Shown here: in pieces, positions 10,206 through 22,681 of the stretch | Layout: each line of letters starts with the position of its first letter | Numbering within the stretch: the stretch's first letter is position 1 | Origin: Guyanagaster necrorhizus | Lineage: Eukaryota > Basidiomycota > Agaricomycetes > Agaricales > Physalacriaceae | Assembly: GCF_019112545.1 (NCBI RefSeq) | Contig: NW_025064891.1 | Span: forward strand, 832,344 to 896,343 | Direction of reading: 5' to 3' | Length of the DNA: 64,000 nucleotides | Position numbers and translations under genes: made by a program | Notes under the pieces: model-generated | Database searches by the model: none | Seen by the model: only the letters and a program-made list of their open reading frames with translations | What the model was told of the DNA's origin: nothing

Positions 10206-13200
10206 ATGGACTCTCCATCAGTGCTACCTCCCCTACTTCCTCGTCTCAGGGTATCTCGAACACCTCGCAGCAATCCCGATGGTCCACAGTCAGGTCCATC
10301 ACACCTCTCAGATCCCGTCGCAAGCAACAGCGTCGAGCTCAACATCGACGACGAGCCTTCCCGGAACGTGCTATCTTCATTCTCGATAATAGAACCATCT
10401 GCCACTTTTCTAGAAGATACCCCTGCTGCCCGTCTCCGTGCGGTCATGGCCAGACTTCCCCCATCATCCACAAATTCTACCGCGCTGCCGACTCCATCAT
10501 CACCTTCAGAACGAGAATCCGACTTTGACCAGCCCCACTTTGCTTCCTCAATCACCAGTACAGCTCAAGAAAGCATCAAGAGTATATTCTCCCGTGCCCG
10601 ACGCGATCCCGGAGACACACCCCGGAAAGATAACAGGCCCAGACGGAACAGCTTTGATGTTACCGAGGTGCAGGCTAGCCCTATGGCTCGAAAAGCGAAG
10701 CAGGAGAGAGCAAGAATCATAAGCAAAAGGCAAAGCATGAGTGACGAAGAGATCGAGAGTCCGTAGCTATCTTCGCGTTTTGAGGCCGTTCTGACATTTT
10801 CTCAGGAGTCTCTTATAGGTCTGATATCTCAGATGCCGACGTCTTCAGTGTGCATTCGAGAACTCCACGCGCCTTTGGTTCAATACGTGGTCAGTTCCAT
10901 CTCAGTCTGCTTATCCAATTTCACTCAACTATTTCAAGATTCAGCAAACGATAACATCGACACTCAAGGCATGGTCGACGACCTCGGTAACAGCCAGGCG
11001 ACACCTCCAGCCGCTACAAGCACTCCCCAGCACTCATTGCAAATGTCTTTCAACTCCTATCTCCAAGCTCAATCGAGTACGCATCACATAGTCTCATCCT
11101 TCATCAATATCCTCATTTTTTGTCACAGATTTGCTCGATCATGATTCAGAAATGCAGCGAGGGCTCCAAGGATTCGAGAGTGATGATGGAGGGTCTCCGA
11201 AAGGTGCGCTATACTTTCTATTTCTTTCCGGTATAGTAAGCCCTGTTCTAGTTGCTTTCTCCACTGCTTCTCGAAAGAAACAAGTAGATCCTCAAGCAAC
11301 CATTCGTCCGCGTCCAGCGGACCGCTCTCAAGCTTCTTCAGGCACAAGTCGAAATCTGATAGACTTACAGCGTTCCCAGTCAGTCTCTACTCTCAAACCA
11401 GATCCGCCAAAATCTCGTCCTAATCAGTCGTCTTCCCATTCCATCAATCTCTCACATAGGAATTCTTTTCACACTTTCCCCAAGTCACCAGGACATTCTG
11501 GTTTAACTAGACGAGACAGCACTACCTCGATAAACACTTTCAATGACCGAGCAAGCTCTGAGGGATCATACACCGATCGTGAGTGTCCAACGTTCTCGTC
11601 GCAATAGACAACTGACGTGCTCATAGATCGGGGTCGTAGAGCTGAATTGAAATCCAAACACAACGATGACCTAGAACGCCAATGGGATAAGCCCCATCGT
11701 CGGACATTGTCTAGTCTGAGCCAGTCCTCCACAGATGCTATGCGCCTATCCTGGTCAGGAGGACTGCAGCGTCACAATTCCCTTTCTAGTTCTCGTTCTG
11801 CTTCTCCTGCTAGTTCGCGGACAATCGCCAGCGAAGAACGTGATCGTGAACTAGAAGTTCAATCCGAGGTCGACCATGAACGAGAGCGGAACTGGAACTC
11901 CCCACATCCAACATGGTATAGTCAAACTACCCATCGTAGCCATTCTAGCCGTGCCAATTCCCCGATGCCACCATCTCCCACCGCTTCTACGTCGCCCCAC
12001 TCATCTTACAAGAGAACTCGACCTCGCATGGACTCAAAGGTCACTGCTCGAGGGGCTCCTTCACCCGGCCTCAAAGTTCCTGAATCTCCTCGGTCGCGTG
12101 TAAGACCGAGGACCTATTCGTCTCGTTCAAATTCCCCGTTACCGCCTGATTCTACTGCCTCCCGAAGTGCTCCATCCCGTTATTCACATTCAAACGTCTC
12201 CATCAGTCCCACACATAGTAACACCAATGAAGAAAAACGACCACGGTCGTGGTCTATGTCTTCAAAACCTACTTCAAAAGATACCTATCAGCGGACAAAT
12301 ATTTCCCCAAAGACGTCTTCTTCCCCTTCAACAACGTCCATTGCTACCAAACACAAATCATCAGGACTTCCTAGGCTCTCAGGTCACTCTAAAAGTGCAG
12401 CAAGGACCGTTGACCACGATAAGCCTATTAGCAGCCAAGCCAGCGAGATAGGCCATGCTTATGACGAGCAGTCTACAGGTCGGTTCAGAACTAAGTAGCA
12501 CTATCCTTCGCTAATTACATTTCTTTCAAGATACTGATGAGGATTTGCCTCAAGAGAGTACACCCACACTCAAAACGGCGACGTTAACCCAGTCACAGAC
12601 TGAGGAAAGAAAGTCCCCTTCCCTGCAGCTTTGGTCACAAACAACACGAGACGAATCACGTCCATGCCGACCTATTGACCCACCCGTCACTCCACCACTG
12701 GCATCCCCTTTGTCATCGCCATCTGCGCCACCCACTCCACCTAGTTCAGAGCCATTGTTCACTACCCCTCATCGAAGGTCCTCTTTTTCCCAATCTGAAT
12801 ATCAGACACTGTCACCTCCAAAGGAACTCCCAGAATTGCCTGGCCCACCATCATCTGGTTCTGAGAACGAACAAGATACTGAGCCCGTTGACCAAGTAAC
12901 GGTGTCGAAAACGCCGCCGCCGCCTGGTGCCTGGTCTTATACTCCCGCTCCACGACTTGCGCGATCGAATCCTCTGCCGGTAGATAAAGAAGGTCCTCAG
13001 GACGGTACACCTTCTCCTGAGAACTCGACTCCATTAGCACGCACTACTTCCCTGCCTCCACAGACACCTGCCCCTCCCGGCGGATGGCTGATGACACCGA
13101 AAAAGAGCGTACGATTTGATCCACCACTTACGGAATCTGACCAGTCTGGTACCGAAATAACACCGAATTCGTCTGCAGAGTTCCATGATGAATCAACACA

Positions 13201-14188
13201 CAGTGAGACATCCCGCACTACTAGGGAGAATGGCATTTTGAGGCCATCTTCTGCTCTCAACATTGATAGCAATGTATCGGATATTCCACCTACACCTGTA
13301 TCGCCCTCCAAGTCTCGAAGGACGCCAACTGTGAACTTCGTGGATGAATATGGGAAGGAAGAGAAACCAGATAAGAGCCACGGTTCTCCTCGTAATCGGA
13401 GCGCAATTCGAATAGTGGATGCTATGGGGCGTGAAGTCGATGACAGCATGGAAGAACCTTTAACACGAACGGAGGCGGTCACTCATATGCGACAGGGATT
13501 GTCACAAATTGCGCAAGGTCTGGAGGATGTTTGCCAGTAAGTCTCGTTTTCGTACCACAAATGCAACTGTCAGTTGAGAGATATCTAACAGGTCGGGCCC
13601 TGACATCGATATGGCTCGGTTAACAGAGCTGGAGCAGATGTCAAAGACATCTCGCAAGCAGAGGGAGGAGCTTGCGCGAAAGTTGCACCACGCCGACGAG
13701 GATGTGAGACGAAAGGTTGTGTCCCTACGAGAGAGCATGAGCAAGAACAAAATCGTTGTAAGTTAGCGATCAATCCTGACCGTGCATATTATTGACCCGC
13801 GCGAACAGATCCCGGCTCAGGTGGGCCGTCGATGTCCCTCGTTGTCATGGATAGCGTTTGCTATCATCGTCCAGTTGTTTTTGATCTTAATCATGTACCT
13901 GTAAGAATATTTCGTCTTACTATAATTCTGGCAATGAACTCAAAAAACACTAACAGAATATCGGGCTTTCATGCTCGAGACCTATTCCTTACCACTTATT
14001 ATGACCCATTTTATGCGGAGCTGCATATGTATACCACTAAACCCGATTATACCATAAATTGGCTGTCACCGGCCGACTCACCACCAATGTCGCAGGGCGG
14101 GGACAGACTTATTACGCGAGTTCTGAATATGTTTACTGACTGGTGGTGGGACACTGGAGAACGAAGTGTTTCGTGGCCCCCAACCTAA
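10206..14188 (+). CDS. Large Ser/Pro-rich protein with one membrane segment near the C-terminus; unrecognised
   Basis: I do not recognise this family. Ten exons (10206-10762, 10819-10889, 10939-11076, 11129-11203, 11252-11578, 11627-12478, 12531-13536, 13592-13757, 13809-13900, 13957-14188) sum exactly to 1171 residues. Most is low complexity and rich in Ser, Pro, Arg and Thr. A short motif recurs: PPPGAWSYTP and APPGGWLMTP, the second followed by KKSVRFDPP. Near the end come a conserved-looking block (NFVDEYGKE, then SAIRIVDAMGREVDDS), a charged coiled-coil-like helix (LTELEQMSKTSRKQREELAR), a hydrophobic helix (WIAFAIIVQLFLILIMYL) and an ordered tail rich in Trp/Tyr (TDWWWDTGE). The layout suggests a tail-anchored-like protein with a large cytosolic or nuclear disordered part. 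The 48-base intron 11204-11251 is divisible by three and is uncertain. Confidence 0.75.
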
Positions 14189-14954
14189 GAGTGTCCGCGT
14201 GGTATTTTATTAATATTGAATAATTTCCTGTACCTTTTCACTGGATCCAGGCTGGCTTTTGGGCCGTATACCAAAACTATTTTATCGATAGCAAGGCTGG
14301 CCGATGATAACCACACAGGGTAACGTGTCTTGATGTTCTTACGCATGTTCAGTCAGTCCCTGCATTGAACCATTCGTATAGGCTAACTAGTCGGCGTTGT
14401 GACACAACCACTGTCAGCGAGACCCGGCCCTCGAGCGATAGTCGACGTGGTAACTGCAGCCTGTTTCCAAGGATTGCTCTGTCTTAACTCTCGGTTTACT
14501 GTTTGAGGAACTTCCTAAGTCTTGGCGATCACTTGGATACGACTATGGTGTTCATTTGTATGGGCTTTCAGTGTTCCTTAATATGAGAATCTCCCCATGC
14601 ATGGTCATGCTTTCCCGCATTCTAATGGCACCAGTGATTCTGAATGCATTCATTCGAGTTCCTCTGGCAACGGTCAAGATGAAGTGAAGAGACATGCGAT
14701 TGCATTGGCCATTCCATCACTTCTTCCCGGAATTTCTAAAGGATCTCACGGTCGTATATAAATAAGGCCCACGATGCTCCACGGAAATTGTCATTTTCAA
14801 CTCGAGCCTTTGTTGACGCCTTGACGGCGTTTCATTTCCTTCTTCCCTTTTCTTCAGGTTTCTCCCTCCTTACCTTCCTTTCACAGCTAGTCTGCTTCCT
14901 GTCCTTTCAAGTTCTCAATTCATCTAATTCTGTTCTCCTTTCGCTGGGTTTGAT
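14189..14954. other. Intergenic with promoter of the small secreted protein gene
   Basis: 766 bases without a coding signal. It ends in a TATA box (14755-14765) and a pyrimidine-rich leader with many CTTCC/TTCC runs. Confidence 0.4.
14755..14765 (+). promoter_or_regulatory. TATA box of the small secreted protein gene
   Basis: TATATAAATAA lies 190 bases before the ATG and is followed by a CT-rich transcription-start-like stretch, typical of strongly expressed fungal genes. Confidence 0.6.
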
Positions 14955-15783
14955 ATGATCCAAACTACTTGGGTCGTTGCTCTTGTTTCTTTGTGCTTTG
15001 GTCTTGTCCGTGCCGCACCCGTAGCCCTGATGCCTCGCGCATTCGAGCTTCTTGAGTAGGCTTGCCTCATTGTTGAAACTGACAACGCACTGAGACTCAA
15101 TCGGATAGCTATGCTGACTTCCAAATCTCCGACGGTGTTGCTGGCAATGCTTCTGCTGAAGCCAATGCCGTCTTTGTTGGCGAGTCCTCAGTCCTCACTG
15201 ATTAATGATCGCTCTGACAAGGAGCACTTTCACAGATCCCTTCGCAAACGTCGATTTAGCCACTGTTGATAGTCAAACTTTGGTTTGTTCAAGTTCTCTC
15301 GTCTTGCGAGTGCCAAAGAAGACTTATTACCCAAACAGGATAATATGCAGACAATGAGGGAAGCCGCCGAATCTGCCGAAACCGAAGGCTTCGATCCTGC
15401 CATTGCTGCGGCCAGTGGAGCTACAGGTGATTATCCTGACCATTCATTCGAATAGCACACTGAGGCTGTCATCCCAGCTGATGCTCTACAAGTCGGAAAG
15501 ATCAAGAACAAGGTCCTGAAGCTGACCGGAGAAGTTCAGGTTCTCAACATCAAAGTCAGTTCTCTGCTCTTGTTGTTATGAAGGCTCATGCCACGCTATG
15601 TAGATCGCTCAAGCTCAAGCTGCTGGTGATGATACTTCGGACTTGGAAGATTCGTTAGCTGAAGAACAGTAAGTAAGAGACGTTTTTAAGGAGCCCGACT
15701 GACCCTATCTCAGGACGAAACTTAATACCAACATTGCCACAGATGAAAAGAGTGCCGGCCAGACTTCACAATCGTTTACCTGA
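14955..15783 (+). CDS. Small secreted protein of the conserved basidiomycete YADFQISDG type
   Basis: Seven exons (14955-15055, 15109-15179, 15236-15282, 15339-15426, 15478-15554, 15604-15668, 15714-15783). The first encodes a signal peptide (MIQTTWVVALVSLCFGLVRA, then APVALMPR). The mature part carries the block YADFQISDGVAGNASAEANA and VFVDPFANVDLATV, known to me from many small secreted proteins of wood- and litter-decay basidiomycetes. It continues with Ala/Glu/Gln-rich helices and ends AGQTSQSFT. There are no cysteines after the signal peptide, so it is not a disulfide-knot effector. Function is unknown. The protein would be exported through the ER. The intron at 15180-15235 uses a GC donor (G|GCGAGT). 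The TATA box upstream suggests strong or regulated expression. Confidence 0.85.
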
Positions 15784-15938
15784 ATTACGGAAGTGGTCGT
15801 CGTATACACCAATTTACTTGTTCCAGTACACAGGGTAGAGCATAGGCTCAATTTGATAGACTCATCTCTAAGATCCTGATCGTTCAATTCCTGGGAACTG
15901 CAATGGTTTGCAACTTCATTACCTTGGTAGTCTATATT

Positions 15939-17392
15939 TCATATCACCCTGCCCTCAGCCGAAACTCTAACCAGAAACATTTTCGTGTCTTCCAGTGCGA
16001 GAAGCTTTCCAGGCCCTGCGAACACTAGATTTGCAGATCCCGTTTTCCAGATAAAATCTCCCGCTGAGTGTTCCTTTATTGTTCCAAACCTAGCTCAGTC
16101 TAAGAGCTGCTAGACAGAGAAAGGAAATAGGCATGGACGCACCATCCCAATAGAGGTATAGACGTTACCATTGATGGCTGGGGAGTGAGTTAAATAATTC
16201 ATAGAATCGTAGTGATTACCATCTGCGGCCCCTGTGTCGACGTACGCGACCACTCTACGGTTTTTCAGTACTTCAGTTTCAAGGTCAACGACAAATACGT
16301 AGCAGATAAAGATGCGATGAACTGAGTAATTTGATGAACAAAAAAACTCTGTACACTGCAGCAGGAAGTGTTTGATTGCCCCCCCAAATCCTCCTCCCTC
16401 GCTTTAAGTGTCGCCGCTGCACGAATTCATCAGTATGGATTTAGAAAGCTACGCCAGAGAAGCTAACATGTAACATGTTGAGCCGTCGGGTGAGAATGTA
16501 ATATCATTCGTCCATTACAACGCGAACCGAGCCCAGCCGTAATGGGTCCATACGTTATCAGCTGGTCGCATATAAACCGTATATAACTTTGCCGAAGAAG
16601 TTGTCCAGGAGAATAGTGGTATCGTACGGTGGATGGGGATCAATGAGTACGATCAAAGGATGAGATTGTGCGCGACCAGACGTGACAACCAGGTGTGAGC
16701 TATGGTACGGCCCTGTTCCGCCATTTGCCATTTGGACTGTTTCTGCGAGACCCAGCTATCATGTCTTGGACATGAAGTTCAAGCGCCAGGTTCAAAATGG
16801 GCGACAAGCTACAGTCGCAGAGGGAATATTGACAGTTCCAGATGCCTTGATAGCATCAATAGCCACTTCAGCCACCGCTATACTAACCTTTGAAATGACA
16901 TCGTTATTGTCCCAATCACTCATTCAAAGGTCGTCTTCAGCATCATTAGCGAAGATGTCAGTAAACAACGATCTAGGTAGTTGTAAGCATTGTATCAATG
17001 TGTGAAGTAAAAGCGTACCTCAGTCTTCACCCGAATGGTTGTAAAAGATTGAGGTACGACAGGAGACGAAAAAAAAATGGTAGCGATCGCGAGACACTTG
17101 ACTATAAATAAAGGGAATCCAAAAGGTCCGACAATGGGCGTTGGCTGAATCTCTCGACAGAAGAAAACCTCCTCCGTCTCAATATAGGTGTCTCATGAGC
17201 AAATGCAAATGCGGAATTTGAAGGGACTTCATATACAAGCGATCCACCTAGAACATTGATGAACAAAGCATCAAATATCTGAAAAAATGGAGGGCTTGAG
17301 TTGGTGGGATTGAAGAATTCGTCGGCGCTGAATGCGTTTTCACAAAATGTGGCGTTGGTTCCCAAGACGGCAAATGTAGTTCGATCTATGAA
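15939..17392 (-). pseudogene. Decayed SMP-30/gluconolactonase-like gene
   Basis: Read on the minus strand, blocks in family order are visible: TTFAVLGTNATF and SAFAFAHETPI (17183-17392), ETEEVFF (17149-17182), NNDVISKVS and IKASGTVNIP (16813-16920), QMANGGTGPYHSS with VTSGRAQ and LLDNFFG (16591-16755), ITFSPDGSTCYM (16468-16510), LKNRRVVAYVDTGAAD (16220-16320), INGNVYTSIGM (16150-16180), ANLVFAGPGKLLALEDTKMF (15939-16060). These match the six-bladed propeller lactonases of fungi. The gene is broken: the frame shifts between HETP and ETEEVFF and again near 16040, and about 40-50 residues usually found after NFFG are missing before SVRVV. Some gaps are real introns (16191-16233 fits GT-AG). I could not find a signal-peptide exon. 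Parent enzymes hydrolyse sugar lactones or related esters. Confidence 0.75.
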
Positions 17393-17798
17393 CTGGAGCA
17401 GAGATCAACTTTCTTACAACCCCATGCAGCGGTCGACCACGAAGTTGCCACAGAATTAGGCGGGACGGAGCTCCCATTTGACTGGAAGACGGCTTGCGGC
17501 ATCCAGACGCAGGATTGTAATAAAAGAAATTTTCAGACCGTCCCACGAACGCTAAGTCAAGACGCTATCCAATCCTCCTTTTACAAGGTATTTCCGAAGA
17601 TAGAGCCATGGAGGTCGAGCTCGAACAAACGATCATTTTACGTCTTGCTTCAACGGTTGTGGCTGTCGTAGGCATTCCGTAGAGTTGTTTTAATTGTTCA
17701 TATCATACAACGCACCAAATCCACATAATACCTAATTGATAACAGTGAAAAACTACAAATAGCGCAATAAGCTTTAAATCGAACCAAAAGAGCTGTTC

Positions 17799-20700
17799 TT
17801 AATCCAGCATTTCAGCTCCCGTATTAACATCCATTATCACATCTCGCAAATTCTCTTTAATGTGCCGAATGCGCTCTTCCATGTCATCCAGTCTCCTCGT
17901 CATCGAAATAATCTCATCGCCGATCTTCGTCGGATCAAAATGTCCGTCCGTTACCGCAACAACGGCACCTTTACCAGCCGACAACTCGTCCCATAGTGCA
18001 GTGACCACACCGTGAATCCATTTCTCCCGCTCCTCTGTTGTCTGCAACACCTTCCGTCTCCCAGATTCAGCTTTGTATCCCATCCGCGCCAGCGTCCATA
18101 TGTTGCTGATAACCAGAAGCACGATGATGAAGATCAGGATGGTCGTAGAAGACGACTGGTCCCAAGCGTCCCCGATAAGCTCCAGAGCGCCTTTAGTGCT
18201 CTGTTTAGCAACAGACGCAGCACCTTCGAATGTATCCCAGGCCCATTGCAGACCACGGCGGTTACGTTCATGTTCACGCTGTTTCCGACCTTCTTCCGAT
18301 GTTGGTTCAAGCGTGGGCTGCTTGACATCCTCGGCAGGTTCAACCAGCGTTAAAGCAGCCGGATCTACACCTTCAGGTACAAACTCGGATTGGTGCTCTT
18401 GGATATAGGCACGCATAGCTTTCTCCAGATCGACATGGTACACCTTCTGGCCGTCGATAGCCGATCTCTCGATGATACCTAAAGAGTTTCATAAACAAAC
18501 CGTAGAGGAAAGGGGATGACAACTGAAACTCTCACCCTTAATGAAACTCCTTCCAGTCCACTCGACCTGGGTGGTCACAATCACCTTGGAAGACATGGCA
18601 CTGGCCCACATGATGCAAGTCCTCGTCTTCACTGAAAAGACACCGCCGCTAGGAACGTCCGGTGTCCGTGTCGTCGTTACAGTGACAATATAATCATCAA
18701 AGTCACAGTGCTCAGTCTCGTCGTGAATTTCACACTTTGTCTGCTTCGGCCCAACACTGTTGCTGAGCGGCTTGATGTACGACATATTTCGGGCAAGGAG
18801 ATTGGAGCCAGGCTCGATCGGGGCCCAATCAGATACTTGGATATCTGTCGACCCGTTAACCTAGGAGGTCGAGATATCCAAGAAAAAAGACACACCAATA
18901 AGCTTTTGATCGACGACCAAGAACTCCTTCATGAACCCACTCGCGAACATAAGATTGTATATTCGTTCGGGAGTGCCTGGTATGATCATCTCCAAAGCTT
19001 TCTCGGAATAATGTGTCCCATCCTTGCCGCACTGACACTGCGTTACCTTTCTCTTCACGGTTCCAACTTGCTTACCGACGATCACGGCATCACCATTAAC
19101 GCTGCCGCCGATAACAGTTCCTTCAAGGATCTGATCAGCAGCTTGTTCCACAGATCCTGAACCGAGACTTTGCGTGTCTTCAGGCCGAGCAAGGCGCCAG
19201 ATATTATATATGACATCAAATGTCGTGTCTCTGGATAAAAAGGAAGCAAAGTTATACTTGGCTTGACGCGTCGTGATCTGGATGGCGTTGGGTATCACAA
19301 AAGCGGTCATCTTCTTCTCCAAGGCGATGATTTCATAAATAGGTATAGAGAGCTGCCAAAAAGGTTGCATCTCATCTGTCAGGGGAAGGACATGTAGAAT
19401 GACTTACATCTGTGATCCAGCCGAAGATGTTGGCATGAAAACAAATATGGTTTTCGGATATGTATAGCCTCCCTTGAATCAGAATCTCTCGCTGTAGCGC
19501 GCAGCCGTAATCTGACAAGACCTTAGTTGGCCGGACACGCATAATGGTGCTTTATGATGCACCTTCGATCAAATAGTCACCCTCCGGGATTGCAGGGAAC
19601 AGCTCATGAAAGTCGGCATTCCTTCTACTGCTGGCCACTGCGAAGCCGGTAACAGGTATGTCAGAAGAAGCCAAGTCCAGGTCCATCAACGGGTCCAAGT
19701 CGTCTGAATCCCCCTCGTCTTCATCTGAGGTCTCATCCTCCAGCCCTGAGTAATAGTCAGGACCTCCACCGGCCTGGTCATCGATATATTCAGAGTTTAT
19801 GTCGCTATGAATTGACATCGACTTGCGCCTAGGTGACGCTGTAGATGACCGCTTCGACTTCGGGGAAAAGTCAGACGATCCTGCCCTGGTATGTGACGAA
19901 ACAGCGGAAGTAGAACCAGTATGATTCAGGTAGGGTGGCGAGGGCAGGGAAGACTTCCTTTGGGCAGGAGGACTGAGCTGGACCTGGTGGGGTGGTGAAA
20001 GAACGGGATTGGCCATGGCCAAACCAGAGGCAGCGATGGCACTCGCGAGACCTGTTGGTTTTGTCGAGGGGCGTTTCCATGGTCGGCTTGTCGGCTTCTT
20101 CCCATTTTGTGGTGTGATCACGGACTTAACCGATGTGGCGTCACGGTCGAGAGACCCGGCAAGGAACGTCTTTCCATTCCTCACTGCTCGTCCTGGATTT
20201 TCTCGTGAACCAACTGGAAATTCAGGCATTGTGATCGATGTAGGCGACTCCACAATGGCACTCTTGGAAGCATCATCTGCATTTTGGCTGTCATTGGCAT
20301 TTCCAAGACTGAGATCTGGTGTCGTGGCAGCTCGGGAATGGGTAGTGGATATGGGTAGTGGTGGAGGTACGTCTCTCAGGGATTTGTTGGATGATTTTCG
20401 ATGTATCTCGGGGGTGAATGGGGTAGCCAATGTCCCTCCTGCAGGCAAAGGTGGCGCCGTGGAGGTGGTATTTTTCGTGAAGGCCTCACGAAGGTTGGAT
20501 TTCGAAGATGAGGCCGTATTTGAACGTGAAGGAGGTCGTGATTGGGAAGGCGGGACCGTCTTTGACGATGAAGTCGCAACATCAGCGACAGTCGGGAGTA
20601 CGGGCAGTTCAAACGGACGTTTTGAAGGCGATGAAGGTGTTCGATGACGGACGCTATTGTTTGCAATGCTCGCACTACCATCCATACCGCTGCTACCATT

Positions 20701-21015
20701 AGCAATGCTGTTTTCCTTCTCTTTATTTGAATCGCCTGTAGCCGAGCTCGGCGATGGTGGTACAACCATCACACTTGGATTGGCATCCTGGTCGAGCTGG
20801 CTGGTGTTTATTCTCGAAGCCTGGCTATTGGTTGCTTTTTTGACCGGTGAACCAGACGCAAAGATGCTCCCGGGCGGAGACGCGCTCATGCTGATAGCAG
20901 AAGAAGTTCGACTGCGAGGAGCAGGCGAAGGCGACTGTTGGAAGTCGATGGAACGATCACGACTATGCGTGGAACTGGGCGACTTGACGAGCTTGGAGAA
21001 AAAATTGGGCGCCAT
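17799..21015 (-). CDS. GRAM and VASt domain membrane protein (Lam/Ysp sterol-transfer family)
   Basis: Five exons (19563-21015, 19408-19511, 18896-19352, 18536-18844, 17799-18478) sum to exactly 1000 residues. The first 470 residues are disordered and Ser/Pro-rich, with an acidic run (DETSDEDEGDSDDLDP). The GRAM domain begins RRNADFHELFPAIPEGDYL and continues CALQREILIQGRLYISENHI, CFHANIFGWITDLSIPIYEI. The VASt (StART-like) domain follows with PERIYNLMFASGFMKEFL, SYIKPLSNSVGPKQTKC and VTVTTTRTPDVPSGGVFSVK. One transmembrane helix (TTILIFIIVLLVISNIWTLA) and a final helical tail (RLDDMEERIRHIKENL) close it. In yeast, Lam proteins sit in the ER at contact sites and carry sterols from the plasma membrane. 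The order GRAM-VASt-TM is the diagnostic one. Start is the ATG of MAPNFFSKL. Confidence 0.9.
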
Positions 21016-22681
21016 TGCGATTACCTGAATCCAATGGCGACGATGAAGGACAACCAAATTCCGCGTCCTGGCTCTCAGTCACACCGTTACTGTGACATGA
21101 CAGCCTCCGGTTTGTCAATTTCGAGTTCGTGTCGTAAGAATTTCCTATACTCTTATCTTACATTTGGTCCTATTTTCACCCAACCATAGGGAGAATTCGA
21201 GGCACTGAAGCGCACTATCACTGATCGTTTGACTTGGCACTACACCTTCCTTGACGCATTGACGTACCCAGAGACCGACTTTGTTCCAAGTCGATCTGCT
21301 AGCTCCTGGATATCAACCGATGTGTCATTTGAACGAATCGTCACTTTTCTGCATCAAATAACTAAATCCCACCCAACCTGACATTTGGACAGAGTGAGTT
21401 CCAGTTCTATCTCGACATCTTTTCGCTGAAGTAATAGTCATGGCCACCAAGGATCTACGCTATTACTCAAGATCCAAAGATCCTGACACATTCGCACCGC
21501 AGCATCCACCCCGAACAACGTGCCTTTGCCACAAAGTGCCGAATAAATCGCCACACGTTCCCACCCGAAATTCGTCTGATTCGAACCTCAGCTTCGCAAC
21601 AAGTCACTCTTGGAAGAACCAAGCCCGTATCCAACATTTCAAAGACTCGAGTTAAGATGGGGGACCGACCGACTGACCCTATTCCATATCCGACCGGACG
21701 ATAGTGCTGCTACTCTTCATGTACGCTTCGGTGCTCCAGGATCTCAGCAACAACTATTGTCGATAAATCACTGCGTCTATTTTACACCTCTCGAAGGCCG
21801 AGTCATCAAACTCGCTCCCATCATACGACGAGCCGCCACTGGCACCAGAGGCATCTTTCCAATCTGGAAGTTGCGTCACAGAAGTTCAAGAATTGACGTA
21901 GCCTCGATACTTTTTCTGCTTAGGTCGTTCATCCCCGCGTGCCGGTTTTCTATTGCGAAGGCAGTGTTTCTCCGAGCTACCCATACCTACGCCGAAGTTG
22001 TGTCCGCGACAGAAAATGAGTCTCAACTTTTCGCCCATGCGATTCGGTATTATCGCACAGACAAGCTTAAAGGCCTTGGCTCACCCCACACCCAAGTAGT
22101 GAAACAGCAGTGCATTGCTCCACGTATACTATATGACAAGGACGTCAGCGGTGGTACTAGTACTACACTTCTGTACTTTCCACAAGCTGCCTTCGCACTA
22201 CACGTTGCTCTTGTCATTCCCCCTTATCCAGGCTGGCAAAGTTGCATCTGCGACGTCCGGGCCAATATCTGGATTTTCCAGAAATTCTTGAAGGGTAGAA
22301 GCGTTATCCGTTACCAGAATGTCGGTGTCATAACGATTTTCATCTTGTCTGCATTATTGATAGTTTCGCAACGCGTTATTCCCGAATTGATCCAGTGGAA
22401 GCCTGGGAAGAGAGTGAGTATCAAAGGGTGGTTACGGGATTGGTACTAGCATGACACGAGTCACGATATCGTGCTGTTTTACAGCACGTCTTGTAATTAT
22501 CCAGCAATGCATTTAAATTTAAATGCCAGGCCAGGCCAGACGCAAGTAGCGAAGCGCCTGCAGGAGTTTTGGAATATACGTGCTTCGACTTTTACGAACT
22601 TGAACTTGAAGGACATCATTGCGGCGGCCGTATGACTTATAAAGTTACATAAAGGAAAATATGAGCAGGCGATTCATTATT
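21016..22681. other. Gene-poor stretch, left part; 840-base frame without ATG
   Basis: No family recognised. A + frame stays open for about 280 codons over 21610-22449 but has no ATG, and its composition looks random apart from one hydrophobic run (VGVITIFILSALLIVSQRVI). It could be an orphan exon or a relic. Near 22460-22490 there is an AT-rich stretch with a perfect GCTGTTTTACAGC hairpin. Confidence 0.3.

Noticed and set aside
12997..13482. 161-codon minus-strand frame inside the 1171-residue protein gene
   Set aside because: Antisense shadow of a long exon. The plus strand fits the joined gene model and the minus frame has no features.
16682..17005. 107-codon plus-strand frame in the lactonase pseudogene region
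   Set aside because: It lies antisense to the minus-strand lactonase blocks QMANGGTGPYHSS and IKASGTVNIP, which explain the sequence better.
21610..22449. 279-codon open frame called as a protein
   Set aside because: It begins at TTG, contains no ATG anywhere, shows no domain and has no spliced context that I could build. Kept only as an observation.
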